Assembly (NCBI GenBank): GCA_038230035.1
Contig: JBBRNX010000021.1
Span: forward strand, 1-54,582
Direction: 5' to 3'
Source of the DNA: Gaiella sp038230035
GTDB taxonomy: Bacteria > Actinomycetota > Thermoleophilia > Gaiellales > Gaiellaceae
DNA: 54,582 nucleotides
The notes below the pieces were generated by a model. The model had not been told where the DNA came from. It worked only from the letters and a program-made list of their open reading frames with translations, and ran no database searches. This document shows positions 26,205 through 34,439 of the stretch, piece after piece. Every line of letters starts with the position of its first letter. The stretch's first letter is position 1. The position numbers were made by a program, and so were the translations under genes.

Positions 26205-27422
26205 GTGCGCGCGCCGCAGCTGCAGCTCGTCTTGCGAGGCTTTGTCCTCGGTGCGTTCGCGTTCCTGCTACGCGAGCTCGAGGACGCGGGGGAGGGATTG
26301 CCGTTCGCGTTCGACGAGCACGGGCAGAAGGACGGGCCGGCGCTTTATGAGTACCGGCCGCTCGTGCGCGGCTTTGTCGACGAGCGCGCCGCCCGGCTCC
26401 GGGGCCGCGACGATGCGCTGATCGCGCTCGACGAGCTGCGTCGCGAGCCGGCCGCGGCGATCTTCGCGCGAGCGCATGCTGGGCCGAAGCCGTCCGAGGA
26501 CGAGGCACTCTTCCGCACCATCCTGCTCGGGCTCCTGAACTCGACCGCGGAAGCGTGTGGCGGGTTTGACTGGGACGACGCCGCCTTCGATCGTGCATAC
26601 GCGACGCTCGAGAGCTCATTGTTCGGCGAGCACCGCGCGTACCGCGCGGTGGCTCCCCTGGTTGGGATTTCGGTTGTGACGCAGCTCGAGCTCGTGCCGG
26701 GTCTGCGCCTACGCGCGTTTGCGGAAGGCGAGCTGGCACGCCACTGGCCCGAAGCGTCGAGCTTGTTGCCACGCGACTTCGGCCGCGAGGCGGACCGCTA
26801 CTGCGTGCTCGAGCTTCGCGCAAACCTGATGGCGGGAGAAGACGCGCCGGACGTCGCCGCCGAGATTGCCGACGCGGTTTCCGCGATCCGCCTCGCAACG
26901 GCCGCTCCTCTGGCTGCAGGCCCGGTGATCTTCGAGACGCTGGACGGTCGCCCGTTCGGTATCCGACCCGTGCTGCCGATCGCTGCAACGCAGCCTCCCG
27001 GCGAAGCCGACCGGCTCGACACGTTCCGGGGAGCGCTGGCCGGTGAGCTGCTGCTCGCGCTGGGTCGGGCCGATGCGGATACGGCGCTCGCGGAGGCGCT
27101 CGACCGTTGGGAGCTCTCGCTGTTCCAGAACGAGCCGTTCCGGGGTGAGCAGTTGCGGGGCGCGCTCGCGGCCTTGCTAGGCGAGACATGGCCGCTGCGG
27201 ACACCTGTCCTCGTCGAGACTGACGGAGTCAAGCGCGAGGCTCTGCACGCCTACCTCGGGGTGCTGGCTACGCACGGCGAGGTGAGCGCGACGGCGGTCG
27301 ACGCCGTGAGGCGCGCGCTCGTCGAGGGACTCAGGCACGGCTCACGCGAGGAGCTGCTCCGCGAGCTGGATCGCGACCTGCTCGGAGTCGGCTCGCGGCA
27401 CACGCTACGCGCCGCCGTCTAG
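26205..27422 (+). CDS. Conserved-looking protein of unknown function
   Basis: A 405-residue soluble protein that I do not recognise. It is acidic and helical, with segments such as YEYRPLVRGFVDERAARL, DEALFRTILLGLLNSTAEAC, LELVPGLRLRAFAEGEL and DTFRGALAGELLLALGRAD. No signal peptide, membrane span or catalytic motif is obvious. GTG 26205 has a GGAG 8 nt upstream; GTG 26199 is an alternative. It is divergent from the O-antigen ligase-like gene. It ends with TAG at 27420-27422, and the next gene (SDR) continues in exactly the same frame three codons later. Confidence 0.65.
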   Translation: MRAPQLQLVLRGFVLGAFAFLLRELEDAGEGLPFAFDEHGQKDGPALYEYRPLVRGFVDERAARLRGRDDALIALDELRREPAAAIFARAHAGPKPSEDEALFRTILLGLLNSTAEACGGFDWDDAAFDRAYATLESSLFGEHRAYRAVAPLVGISVVTQLELVPGLRLRAFAEGELARHWPEASSLLPRDFGREADRYCVLELRANLMAGEDAPDVAAEIADAVSAIRLATAAPLAAGPVIFETLDGRPFGIRPVLPIAATQPPGEADRLDTFRGALAGELLLALGRADADTALAEALDRWELSLFQNEPFRGEQLRGALAALLGETWPLRTPVLVETDGVKREALHAYLGVLATHGEVSATAVDAVRRALVEGLRHGSREELLRELDRDLLGVGSRHTLRAAV

Positions 27423-27431
27423 TCTCAGGAG

Positions 27432-28859
27432 ATCACCCCCAAGATCCTCCTTACCGGTGCTACCGGGTATGTCGGTGGGCGCTTGCTTCACGCACTCGAG
27501 CTGCGCGGCGAGAACGTCCGTTGCCTCGCCCGCCGCCCCGAATACCTCTCGTCGCGCGTCAGCCCCGGAACGGAGGTTGTCGCTGGCGACGTTCTCCGCC
27601 CCAAAACACTCCCGCAGGCGTTCGACGGGATCCACACGGCGTACTACCTCGTCCACTCGATGGCGTCGCAAGGCGACTTCGAAGCCGCCGACAGGGAGGC
27701 GGCTCGAGTATTCGCAGCTGCTGCTCTCGAAGCCGGCGTCGAGAAGATCGTCTACCTCGGCGGTCTCGGCACCGAGGGACTCTCCGATCACCTCGCCTCG
27801 CGGCAGGAAGTGGGCGAGATCCTCCGCGCCTCGGGCGTGCCGACGATCGAGTTCCGCGCCTCGATCGTGATCGGCTCCGGCAGCGCGTCGTTCGAGATGA
27901 TCCGCGCGCTCGTCGAGAAGCTGCCCGTGATGGTGACTCCGCGCTGGGTACGAACGCGCGCGCAGCCGATCGCCGTCGAGGACCTTGTGGCGTACCTTGT
28001 GGCTGCGCTCGACTACACGCCGTCAAATGGGGAGATTTACGAGATCGGCGGCGCGGACACGGTCTCGTACCTCGAGCTGATGCACGAGTACGCGCGCCAG
28101 CGTGGCCTGCGCCGGCGCATGATCCCCGTGCCCATCCTGACCCCCAGGCTCTCGAGTCTCTGGCTGAGACTCGTCACGCCGGCTCACGCCGGAGTCGGGA
28201 GGCAGCTCGTCGACTCGCTGCGCAACGAGACCGTCGTCCACGACCCGCGTGCCGTCGACGTGTTTCCGGTTGCCCCGCGCGGTTCCGGAGACGCTATCGC
28301 TCGCGCGCTTACGAACGAAGACCACGAGATTGCGCGAACGAGGTGGTCGGACTCCGCAGTGCGCCGGGAAGGGCCGAGTTATGGAGGTGTGCGGCGCGGG
28401 TCGCGGCTCGTCGACACTCGCTCGCTCTGGGTTCCCCACGCGCCGGACGTCGCGTTCGCGCCCGTTCAGCGCATCGGCGGCGCACAGGGATGGTACGCAG
28501 GCAGGCTGCTCTGGCGCTTGCGGGGAGTTCTCGACGTCGCGGTCGGTGGGCCGGGGCTGCGGCGCGGACGGCGCCATCCGGTGCGGCTGACCGCCGGCGA
28601 CACGATCGACTTCTGGCGCGTGGAGGAGTTCCGTCAAAACACGCTGTTGCGGCTGGTAGCGGAGATGCGTGTGCCCGGACGGGCGTGGCTCCAGTTCGAG
28701 GTGAAGCCCGAGGCCGGCGGCTCACTCGTCACGCAGACGGCGGTGTTCGACCCGTCGGGTCTCTTCGGGCTCGGTTACTGGTACGCGCTCTGGCCGCTGC
28801 ATCGCTTCATCTTCGGCGGGATGCTGCGCGGGATCGGCGCGGCCATGTCGCCCGCGTAG
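27432..28859 (+). CDS. NAD(P)-binding SDR/NmrA-like protein with DUF2867 domain
   Basis: About 475 residues. The N-terminal Rossmann fold starts ILLTGATGYVGGRLL (the GxxGxxG dinucleotide motif) and resembles atypical SDR/NmrA proteins. The C-terminal domain (from about residue 320, GWYAGRLLWRLRGVLD to the end) is a DUF2867 domain. This fusion is widespread in bacteria; the reaction is unknown. The first canonical start (TTG 27483) would remove the glycine motif. A TAGTCT hexamer (27420-27425) ends 6 nt before ATC 27432, so an ATC start is inferred; ATC 27444 is the alternative. It lies in the same frame as the preceding gene, separated only by its TAG. Confidence 0.8.
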   Translation: MTPKILLTGATGYVGGRLLHALELRGENVRCLARRPEYLSSRVSPGTEVVAGDVLRPKTLPQAFDGIHTAYYLVHSMASQGDFEAADREAARVFAAAALEAGVEKIVYLGGLGTEGLSDHLASRQEVGEILRASGVPTIEFRASIVIGSGSASFEMIRALVEKLPVMVTPRWVRTRAQPIAVEDLVAYLVAALDYTPSNGEIYEIGGADTVSYLELMHEYARQRGLRRRMIPVPILTPRLSSLWLRLVTPAHAGVGRQLVDSLRNETVVHDPRAVDVFPVAPRGSGDAIARALTNEDHEIARTRWSDSAVRREGPSYGGVRRGSRLVDTRSLWVPHAPDVAFAPVQRIGGAQGWYAGRLLWRLRGVLDVAVGGPGLRRGRRHPVRLTAGDTIDFWRVEEFRQNTLLRLVAEMRVPGRAWLQFEVKPEAGGSLVTQTAVFDPSGLFGLGYWYALWPLHRFIFGGMLRGIGAAMSPA

Positions 28860-28878
28860 TCGTACCGCCGCGGAATAT

Positions 28879-28923
28879 CGGCACGAAATCGGCACAGACA
28901 CGTGACAGCTTCGGCACTACCGT
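28879..28923 (+). promoter_or_regulatory. Three phased CGGCAC boxes and a -10 before the small-protein/bicupin operon
   Basis: CGGCAC occurs at 28879, 28890 and 28912, that is 11 and 22 bp apart, all on one DNA face. The last box touches the TACCGT hexamer (28918-28923), which is 7 nt from the GTG start. No good -35 is seen, so an activator or repressor binding here is plausible. Confidence 0.5.
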
Positions 28924-28930
28924 CGGTTGA

Positions 28931-29149
28931 GTGGACGAGGCGACCGGCGTATTGGAACGGCTGGCGACGATCGAGGCGCTCGATCGGGCAGGCGCTCCCG
29001 CAGCGGAGCTGCTCGATCATCTCCGCTTGCTCGTGGCCGAGGCGGAGACCTGGGCGAGGGCGGAGGGAGGTGAGGCTGGGGAGGAGGCCGTGTCGCACTT
29101 GCGGTCGGCGCTTGCGCTCGATCCCGCAGCTGACATGATCGCCGTGTGA
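28931..29149 (+). CDS. Small acidic helical protein
   Basis: A 72-residue acidic protein predicted almost wholly helical (GVLERLATIEALDRAG, AAELLDHLRLLVAEAETWAR). No family was recognised. The GTG start is 7 nt after TACCGT (28918-28923). Its stop overlaps the bicupin start (GTGA at 29146-29149), so the two are probably translated together. Three CGGCAC boxes precede the -10. The promoter, coupled overlap and typical codon use support a real gene despite its size. Confidence 0.6.
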   Translation: MDEATGVLERLATIEALDRAGAPAAELLDHLRLLVAEAETWARAEGGEAGEEAVSHLRSALALDPAADMIAV

Positions 29150-30117
29150 GCCGGGACGGAGGAGTGAGCCACTGGGACGAGGTCGACGCGGTCAAACGCG
29201 AGCGCGGCCACATCTCGGCGACCTGGCGCTCACTGACCGGCGAGAGCTCGGTGATGGCCGGCGTTCAGCGGATCGAGATCGACCCTGGCATGTGGGCGAC
29301 GCCGCTCCACCTGGAGAACTCGGAGGAGGAGATCTTCTACGTCCTCGGCGGCTCCGGTATCTCGCTGCAGTGGGACGGTGACACGACGGAGGCCTTCGAG
29401 GTCGAGGCCGGCGACTGTCTGGTCCATCTGGCTTCCGAGTACGCCCACACGCTCCAGGCCGGACCAGACGGGCTCGATGTCCTCGCCTTCGGCGAACGGC
29501 ACTACCCGGTGGGCTCGGCGTACCTCCCGCGGGCGGGTGTCTCGTGGGGGCTCGGCGCCTGGACGCGGGTCGGCGATCCGGAGGATCACCCCTGGAAGCG
29601 GGAGGCCGAGGCCGGTGCGCCCGATGTCCCCGAGGTCTCGCCCCGACCTGCGCGGATCGTCAACGTGTCGGCGGTCGAGCCGGAGCCGTGGGCGAGGACG
29701 ACGGTTCGCTCGAGCTGGGTGAACCTCACCGAGACAGCTGTCTCCGAGCGGACGGGGATCAGCCTGGTCATCGCCGAGCCGGGCGCCTACATGGCGCCGC
29801 CGCACTGTCACTCGGCCGAGGAGGAGATCTTTGTCGTCCTGGAAGGTGAAGGCGAGCTCGAGCTCTGGCCGAGCGCTCGCCGAGGCGGAGACCTCGAGAC
29901 CTACCCGCTACGGCCGGGCTGCGCTGTGGCGCGCCCGGCCGGTACGGGACGCCCACATGGGATCCGCGCCGGGCAAGCCGGGATCACCGTGCTCGCGTAC
30001 GGCACTCGCGATCCGAACGACATCTCCTACTACCCGCGTTCCCGAAAGATCAGCCTGCGCGGCGTGGGCGTGATCGGCCGGCTCGAGCAACTCGACTACC
30101 ACGACGGCGAAGAATGA
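29146..30117 (+). CDS. Bicupin protein
   Basis: A 323-residue protein with two cupin domains. The first has HLENSEEEIFYVLGGSG and the second HCHSAEEEIFVVLEGEGELEL, each followed by the second cupin motif (ECLVHLASEY-like and GTGRPHGIR). Metal-binding His and Glu residues are present in the second copy, so one metal site is plausible. Bicupins include dioxygenases, decarboxylases and sugar epimerases; the substrate here is unknown. The start overlaps the small helical gene by 4 bp. The stop lies inside the left arm of an inverted repeat (30110-30141). Confidence 0.85.
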   Translation: MSRDGGVSHWDEVDAVKRERGHISATWRSLTGESSVMAGVQRIEIDPGMWATPLHLENSEEEIFYVLGGSGISLQWDGDTTEAFEVEAGDCLVHLASEYAHTLQAGPDGLDVLAFGERHYPVGSAYLPRAGVSWGLGAWTRVGDPEDHPWKREAEAGAPDVPEVSPRPARIVNVSAVEPEPWARTTVRSSWVNLTETAVSERTGISLVIAEPGAYMAPPHCHSAEEEIFVVLEGEGELELWPSARRGGDLETYPLRPGCAVARPAGTGRPHGIRAGQAGITVLAYGTRDPNDISYYPRSRKISLRGVGVIGRLEQLDYHDGEE

Positions 30118-30141
30118 CTGCGACCAAACGTGGTCATTCTT
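30110..30141. promoter_or_regulatory. Inverted repeat between bicupin and parA
   Basis: AAGAATGAC (30110-30118) is complementary to GTCATTCTT (30133-30141), with an inner alternative stem GACC/GGTC (30122-30125 and 30132-30135). The left arm includes the bicupin stop. There is no U tract, so it could be a weak terminator or an operator for parA-ftsZ. Confidence 0.5.
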
Positions 30142-30178
30142 GAAGGAAACCCTCGGACCGTCTTGAACGTCAGGCACC

Positions 30179-31111
30179 ATGGGCTTGATGCGTCTGCTGC
30201 CGCGACCGCACGATCGGTCCGAACCCGAACCAGCCGAACCCGAGGCGGTCGTCGAACCTACGGCTGATCCGATGCCCGCGCCGACCGTGTCCGAGACGCC
30301 CGCAGCGGCGACTGAGAAGTCCACGGACCTCCGGATCCTCGTGTTCGCGAACCAGAAGGGCGGCGTCGCGAAGACCACGACGACGCTCAACCTCGGTGTC
30401 GCGTTCGCCGAGATGGGCCAGCGCGTTCTGCTCGTCGACCTCGATCCGCAGGGCAACCTGACGATGAGCCAGGGCCTGAACCCCGACTCGATCGAGCGGT
30501 CGATGTTCGACGTGCTCGTCCACAAGGTCCCGCTCTCCGACATCATCCACAAGCGCGAGGTCGATCTCGCGGTGTCGTCGATCGATCTCGCCGGCGCCGA
30601 GCTTGCCCTGGCGGCGATGATCGGTCGGGAGCGTGCCCTCGAGAAGGCATTCGTCGAGGTGCGCGACTCCTACGACGTCATCCTCGTCGACACGCCGCCG
30701 TCGCTCGGTCTCCTCACGATCAACGCGTTCGTCGCTGCGACAGGCGTGATCGTGCCTGTGCAGTGCGAGTACCTCTCGCTGCGGGGTCTCGTCCAGCTCG
30801 AGAACACGCTGGCGATGGTGCGCGAGAACCTCAACCCACGCGTCGCAGTCGAGGGGATCGTCGCCACGATGTTCGACGGCCGAACACTGCACGCGCGCGA
30901 GGCGATCGAGATCCTCGAGGAGAACTTCGGCGAGCTCCTCTACAAGACGCGCATCCGCAAGACGGTTCGCTACGCAGAAGCGCCCGTGAAGGGCCTTTCG
31001 GTGTTGAAGTACGACCCGACCGGATCCGCCGCCGAGGGGTACCGCGACCTGGCGAAGGAGATTCGGAATAAGGAAACGGCCCGCCAGAAGGACGCAGGCG
31101 ATGGCACGTAA
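30179..31111 (+). CDS. ParA/Soj-family ATPase paired with FtsZ
   Basis: A 310-residue P-loop ATPase of the ParA/MinD superfamily. The deviant Walker A is NQKGGVAKTTTTLNLG (about 58-72), the next motif is LLVDLDPQGN, and Walker B is ILVDTPPSLGLL. The first 50 residues form a Glu/Pro-rich tail. There is no MinD-type C-terminal membrane helix, so it is closer to chromosome or cargo-positioning ParAs. No parB or parS was found. Its last 11 bp overlap ftsZ. This suggests a role in placing FtsZ, by analogy with PomZ and MipZ; that role is inference. The spacer to the upstream bicupin holds an inverted repeat. Confidence 0.85.
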   Translation: MGLMRLLPRPHDRSEPEPAEPEAVVEPTADPMPAPTVSETPAAATEKSTDLRILVFANQKGGVAKTTTTLNLGVAFAEMGQRVLLVDLDPQGNLTMSQGLNPDSIERSMFDVLVHKVPLSDIIHKREVDLAVSSIDLAGAELALAAMIGRERALEKAFVEVRDSYDVILVDTPPSLGLLTINAFVAATGVIVPVQCEYLSLRGLVQLENTLAMVRENLNPRVAVEGIVATMFDGRTLHAREAIEILEENFGELLYKTRIRKTVRYAEAPVKGLSVLKYDPTGSAAEGYRDLAKEIRNKETARQKDAGDGT

Positions 31112-32558
31112 GCGGGCAAGCATGCGCGAAGGGCCGCTCGCAGAGCTCTTCCGCGCGACCGAGGCCGCGCAGCGCTCAGGCGGCGACGGTGCCCCGACCG
31201 ACACACCGTCGACCGAGCCGGCCCCGGTCGCTCGCGGCGAGGCTGCGCTCGAGGCCACCGTCGAGCACGTCTACGACTTCAACGATGAGACGGTCCTGAT
31301 TCCAGTACCTGCGGCACCGACGCAGCCGGAGCCCGCTGTCGAGCCCGAACCAGAGCCGGTCGTCGCAGTCGAGCCTGCTCCCCCGCCACCGCCAGCGCCA
31401 GCGCCAGTCGCTGCACCGCGCGAGCGCCCGTACGAGCCGCCGGCAAGCCGCTTCCTCCAGCCGATGCCGGGCTCGGCGCCGCGCCTCGAGATCTCGCAGC
31501 ATGCGGATGTCACCTCGTATCTCGCCGTGATCCGCGTCGTCGGCGTCGGCGGCGCCGGCCTGAATGCCGTCAACCAGATGATGGATGCGGGTATCGCGCA
31601 GGTCGACTTCGTCGCGGTCAACACCGATGCGCAGCAACTCGCATTGTGCGATGCGCCAGTGAAGATCCACATCGGCCAGGAGATCACCCAGGGGCTCGGC
31701 TCAGGCGCCGACCCCGAAACGGGCCGCCGGGCCGCAGAGGAGAGCTACGACGAGGTGAAGCAGGCGCTCCGCGGGGCCGACATGGTCTTCGTCACCGCCG
31801 GCGAAGGCGGCGGCACGGGCACAGGTGCCGCACCGGTGATCGCCAAGATCGCACGCGAGGTCGGCGCGCTGACGGTCGGGATCGTCACGACACCCTTCAA
31901 ATTCGAAGGGACACGCAGGCGGCAGTCGGCCGACGTGGGTGTCGAGGCGCTACGCGCCGCCTGCGACACGACGATCGTGATCCCGAACGACCGGCTGCTC
32001 GAGGTGCTCGATCGCTCGACGTCGATGCTCGACGCTTTCCGCATCGCCGACGACGTCCTCCGCCAGGGAGTGCAGGGGATTTGCGACCTGATCACGATGC
32101 CAGGCCTCATCAACCTCGACTTTGCCGACGTGCGGACGGTGATGTCGAATGCCGGCTCTGCGCTGATGGGCATCGGCTACTCGGAGAGCGACAACCGTGC
32201 GCGCGAGGCAGCCGAGCGCGCGCTTCGCTCGCCTCTGATCGACACCGAGATCGTCGGCGCCAAAGGCATCCTGCTCTCGATCGCGGGCGGCGAGGATCTC
32301 ACGCTGCTCGAGGTCCACGAGGCCGCCGAGGTCGTGCGACAAGCGGCGATGGACGAGACGAACATCATCTTCGGTGCGACGGTCGACGAACGGCTGAACG
32401 GCCAGGTCTGGGTCACCGTCGTCGCCACGGGTCTCGGCGGCGGTGGGCGGCGCAGGACGATCGTGCCGAGCTTCGCGGAAGCAGACGAGCGGCCCCGCAC
32501 GCGGACGACGAGCTCTTCCGGCGGCGACTCGGAGCTGCCGAGCTTCCTCCGCCAGTAG
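31101..32558 (+). CDS. ftsZ: Cell division protein FtsZ with long N-terminal extension
   Basis: A 485-residue FtsZ, the tubulin-like GTPase that forms the division ring. The GTPase core starts near residue 137 (YLAVIRVVGVGGAGLNAV). It has the GTP signature GGGTGTGAAP (about 235) and the T7 loop NLDFADVRTVMSNAG with its catalytic Asp. The C-terminus ends ELPSFLRQ, a recognisable conserved tail peptide, after a linker of only about 25 residues. Unusually, residues 1-135 form an extension: a basic helical start (RASMREGPLAELFRATEAA) and then a long Glu/Pro stretch. The ATG lies within the end of parA, with AAGGA upstream. No other dcw genes are in the window. Confidence 0.92.
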   Translation: MARKRASMREGPLAELFRATEAAQRSGGDGAPTDTPSTEPAPVARGEAALEATVEHVYDFNDETVLIPVPAAPTQPEPAVEPEPEPVVAVEPAPPPPPAPAPVAAPRERPYEPPASRFLQPMPGSAPRLEISQHADVTSYLAVIRVVGVGGAGLNAVNQMMDAGIAQVDFVAVNTDAQQLALCDAPVKIHIGQEITQGLGSGADPETGRRAAEESYDEVKQALRGADMVFVTAGEGGGTGTGAAPVIAKIAREVGALTVGIVTTPFKFEGTRRRQSADVGVEALRAACDTTIVIPNDRLLEVLDRSTSMLDAFRIADDVLRQGVQGICDLITMPGLINLDFADVRTVMSNAGSALMGIGYSESDNRAREAAERALRSPLIDTEIVGAKGILLSIAGGEDLTLLEVHEAAEVVRQAAMDETNIIFGATVDERLNGQVWVTVVATGLGGGGRRRTIVPSFAEADERPRTRTTSSSGGDSELPSFLRQ

Positions 32559-32580
32559 CGCCGGTATTACGCTCATCTCC

Positions 32581-33942
32581 GTGAGAGGAGCGATCGCCGC
32601 GGGACATCCGCTGACGGCCGAGGCTGGGGCGGGCGTCCTTGCGGCCGGCGGGAACGCGGTGGACGCCTGTATCGCCGCTGCGTTCGTTTCGTTTGTTACC
32701 GAAGGGCCGCTCACCGGGCCAACGGGCGGCGGCTTCTTCCTGATCCATGAGCCTGGCGCTGCGACGACCCTGCTCGATTGCTTCTTCGCCGTCCCCGAGA
32801 AGACGCTCGGCGCGATGGAGGAGGTCGTGATCGACTTCTCCGACGCGGGAACGCAGACGTTCCACATAGGAGCTGGGAGCGTCGCCGTGCCGGGCCTTGT
32901 CCACGGCCTTGCCGAGGCGCACCGCCGTCACGGCTCATGGTCGTGGAGCTCGTTGCTCGAACCGGCGATCATGCTGGCGCGAGAGGGTTTCGTGCGCGAC
33001 GAGGCTCGCGCATTCCTGCACGGGATCCTCGTCCCGATTCTCCTTCGGAGTGATGGCGGCCGGCGCGTGTACGGTGACCCGGAACGGGTGGTGACAGCGG
33101 AGCTCGAGGCGACGCTCGTGAGCATCCGCGACTGCGCGACGGTTGCCGTCACCGAGCTGCTTCCCGAGTACGCAGGCGATCTCGAGCGCTACGACGTCAT
33201 CGAACGGCGCCCGCTCGAGATCGACCTGGACGGCCGGAAGGTATTCGCCACACCATGGCCGTCGCGAGGCGGACGGATCGTGCTCGACACCTTGGAGCTG
33301 TTCGCCGCCACGCCCACCGCCACCCCTGCCACCACGGGCCGGAGCCTTCACGATGAGGCGCGCGCGATCGGTCTCGCGTATGGCGCGTCTGCGAAGGGGC
33401 TCCTGACTGGTACGACGCACGTCTCGGTGATCGACCACGCCGGGAGAGCCGCTGGGCTGTCGATGACGCTCGGATCCGGTTCAGGGGTCTTCCGTGGCGG
33501 ATCGCAACTCAACAACATGCTCGGCGAGCTCGATGTGATCGGTCCGGACGTGCGCTCCCCGGGCGAGCGACTGCCGAGCATGATGACGCCGACTCTCGTG
33601 CTCGACGGTAACGTGCCGCGACTTGTACTCGGCAGCGCGGGCTCCGTACGACTCGCGGGCGCGATTGCCCAGGTTGCTTGGCGTGTTTTGAAAGGCGAGC
33701 CCGTCGAGGAGGCGCTTGATGCGCCCCGGGTTCATACCGACGGCCGGATGGTGCACGTGGAGGGCGGCTGGGCAGAGGAAGCAGTCGACGGATTAGCCGC
33801 GAGCGGCGCGTGGGACGTCGTGCGGTGGAGCGGCCGCAATCTCTTCTTCGGCGGGGTGTCAGCCGTCGAGACGAGAGCCGACGGATCCCTTGCCGCCGCG
33901 GGCGACCCGCGGCGCGGCGGCCGTGGGATGGTCGTCGCTTGA
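32581..33942 (+). CDS. Gamma-glutamyltransferase family protein
   Basis: A 453-residue member of the N-terminal-nucleophile gamma-glutamyltransferase family. The early GNAVDACIAAAFV and GPTGGGFFLIH segments are typical. The autoprocessing and catalytic threonine lies in TGTTHVSVIDHAG (about residue 278), with the later GSGSGVFRGGSQLNNML and SMMTPTLVLD motifs. It is shorter than the usual 550-580 residues, mostly in the part before the threonine, and has no signal peptide, so it may act in the cytosol on another gamma-glutamyl or acyl compound. GTG 32581 is 7 nt after TACGCT (32568-32573). Its stop overlaps the GNAT start (TTGA). Confidence 0.88.
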   Translation: MRGAIAAGHPLTAEAGAGVLAAGGNAVDACIAAAFVSFVTEGPLTGPTGGGFFLIHEPGAATTLLDCFFAVPEKTLGAMEEVVIDFSDAGTQTFHIGAGSVAVPGLVHGLAEAHRRHGSWSWSSLLEPAIMLAREGFVRDEARAFLHGILVPILLRSDGGRRVYGDPERVVTAELEATLVSIRDCATVAVTELLPEYAGDLERYDVIERRPLEIDLDGRKVFATPWPSRGGRIVLDTLELFAATPTATPATTGRSLHDEARAIGLAYGASAKGLLTGTTHVSVIDHAGRAAGLSMTLGSGSGVFRGGSQLNNMLGELDVIGPDVRSPGERLPSMMTPTLVLDGNVPRLVLGSAGSVRLAGAIAQVAWRVLKGEPVEEALDAPRVHTDGRMVHVEGGWAEEAVDGLAASGAWDVVRWSGRNLFFGGVSAVETRADGSLAAAGDPRRGGRGMVVA

Positions 33943-34439
33943 CCCGTATCCGGGAGGCCGAGCCGAGCGACGCAGGAGCACTGTGTGCGCTCTCCGCGGC
34001 GATCGGCGCGGAGCCCGGTGCCTGGCTCTTGACGACGGAGATGTGGCGCAGCGTCTCGGACGAACGGCGCTATCTGCGCTCGGTGCGCCGCCATCCCGAT
34101 GCAGCCGTCTACGTCATCGTCGACGGCGAGGTGATCGTCGGGCGCCTGTCGCTCGCCCGGGACCCGCACCCGGCGAGCCACCACGTCGCCGACCTCGGCC
34201 TGATGGTCGCCTCGAGCCATCGCCGCCGCGGCCTAGGACGCGCGCTTCTCGACCAGGCGGTCGCGTGGGCGCGCGCCGCAGATGTCCACAAGCTGGAGCT
34301 GCACGTTTTCCCGTGGAACGAGCCGGCGATCGCGCTCTACGAGTCGTTCGGCTTCGTCCGAGAAGGACTCCGCTTCGCCCACTATCTCCGGGACGGCGCA
34401 GAGGTCGATGCGATCCTCATGGCGTATCGCGTTCCCTAG
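33939..34439 (+). CDS. GNAT-family N-acetyltransferase
   Basis: A 166-residue acetyltransferase of the GNAT superfamily. The acetyl-CoA binding motif is visible as VASSHRRRGLGRALLDQAVAWA, followed by LELHVFPWNEPAIALYESFGFVREG, typical of RimI/RimJ-like members. The TTG start at 33939 overlaps the upstream TGA (TTGA), implying coupled translation. Its substrate is unknown. The stop overlaps SixA in CTAG. Confidence 0.87.
   Translation: MTRIREAEPSDAGALCALSAAIGAEPGAWLLTTEMWRSVSDERRYLRSVRRHPDAAVYVIVDGEVIVGRLSLARDPHPASHHVADLGLMVASSHRRRGLGRALLDQAVAWARAADVHKLELHVFPWNEPAIALYESFGFVREGLRFAHYLRDGAEVDAILMAYRVP

Noticed and set aside
30118..30178. A parS centromere site upstream of parA
   Set aside because: No sequence resembling the 16-bp parS palindrome is present here or noticed elsewhere in the window.
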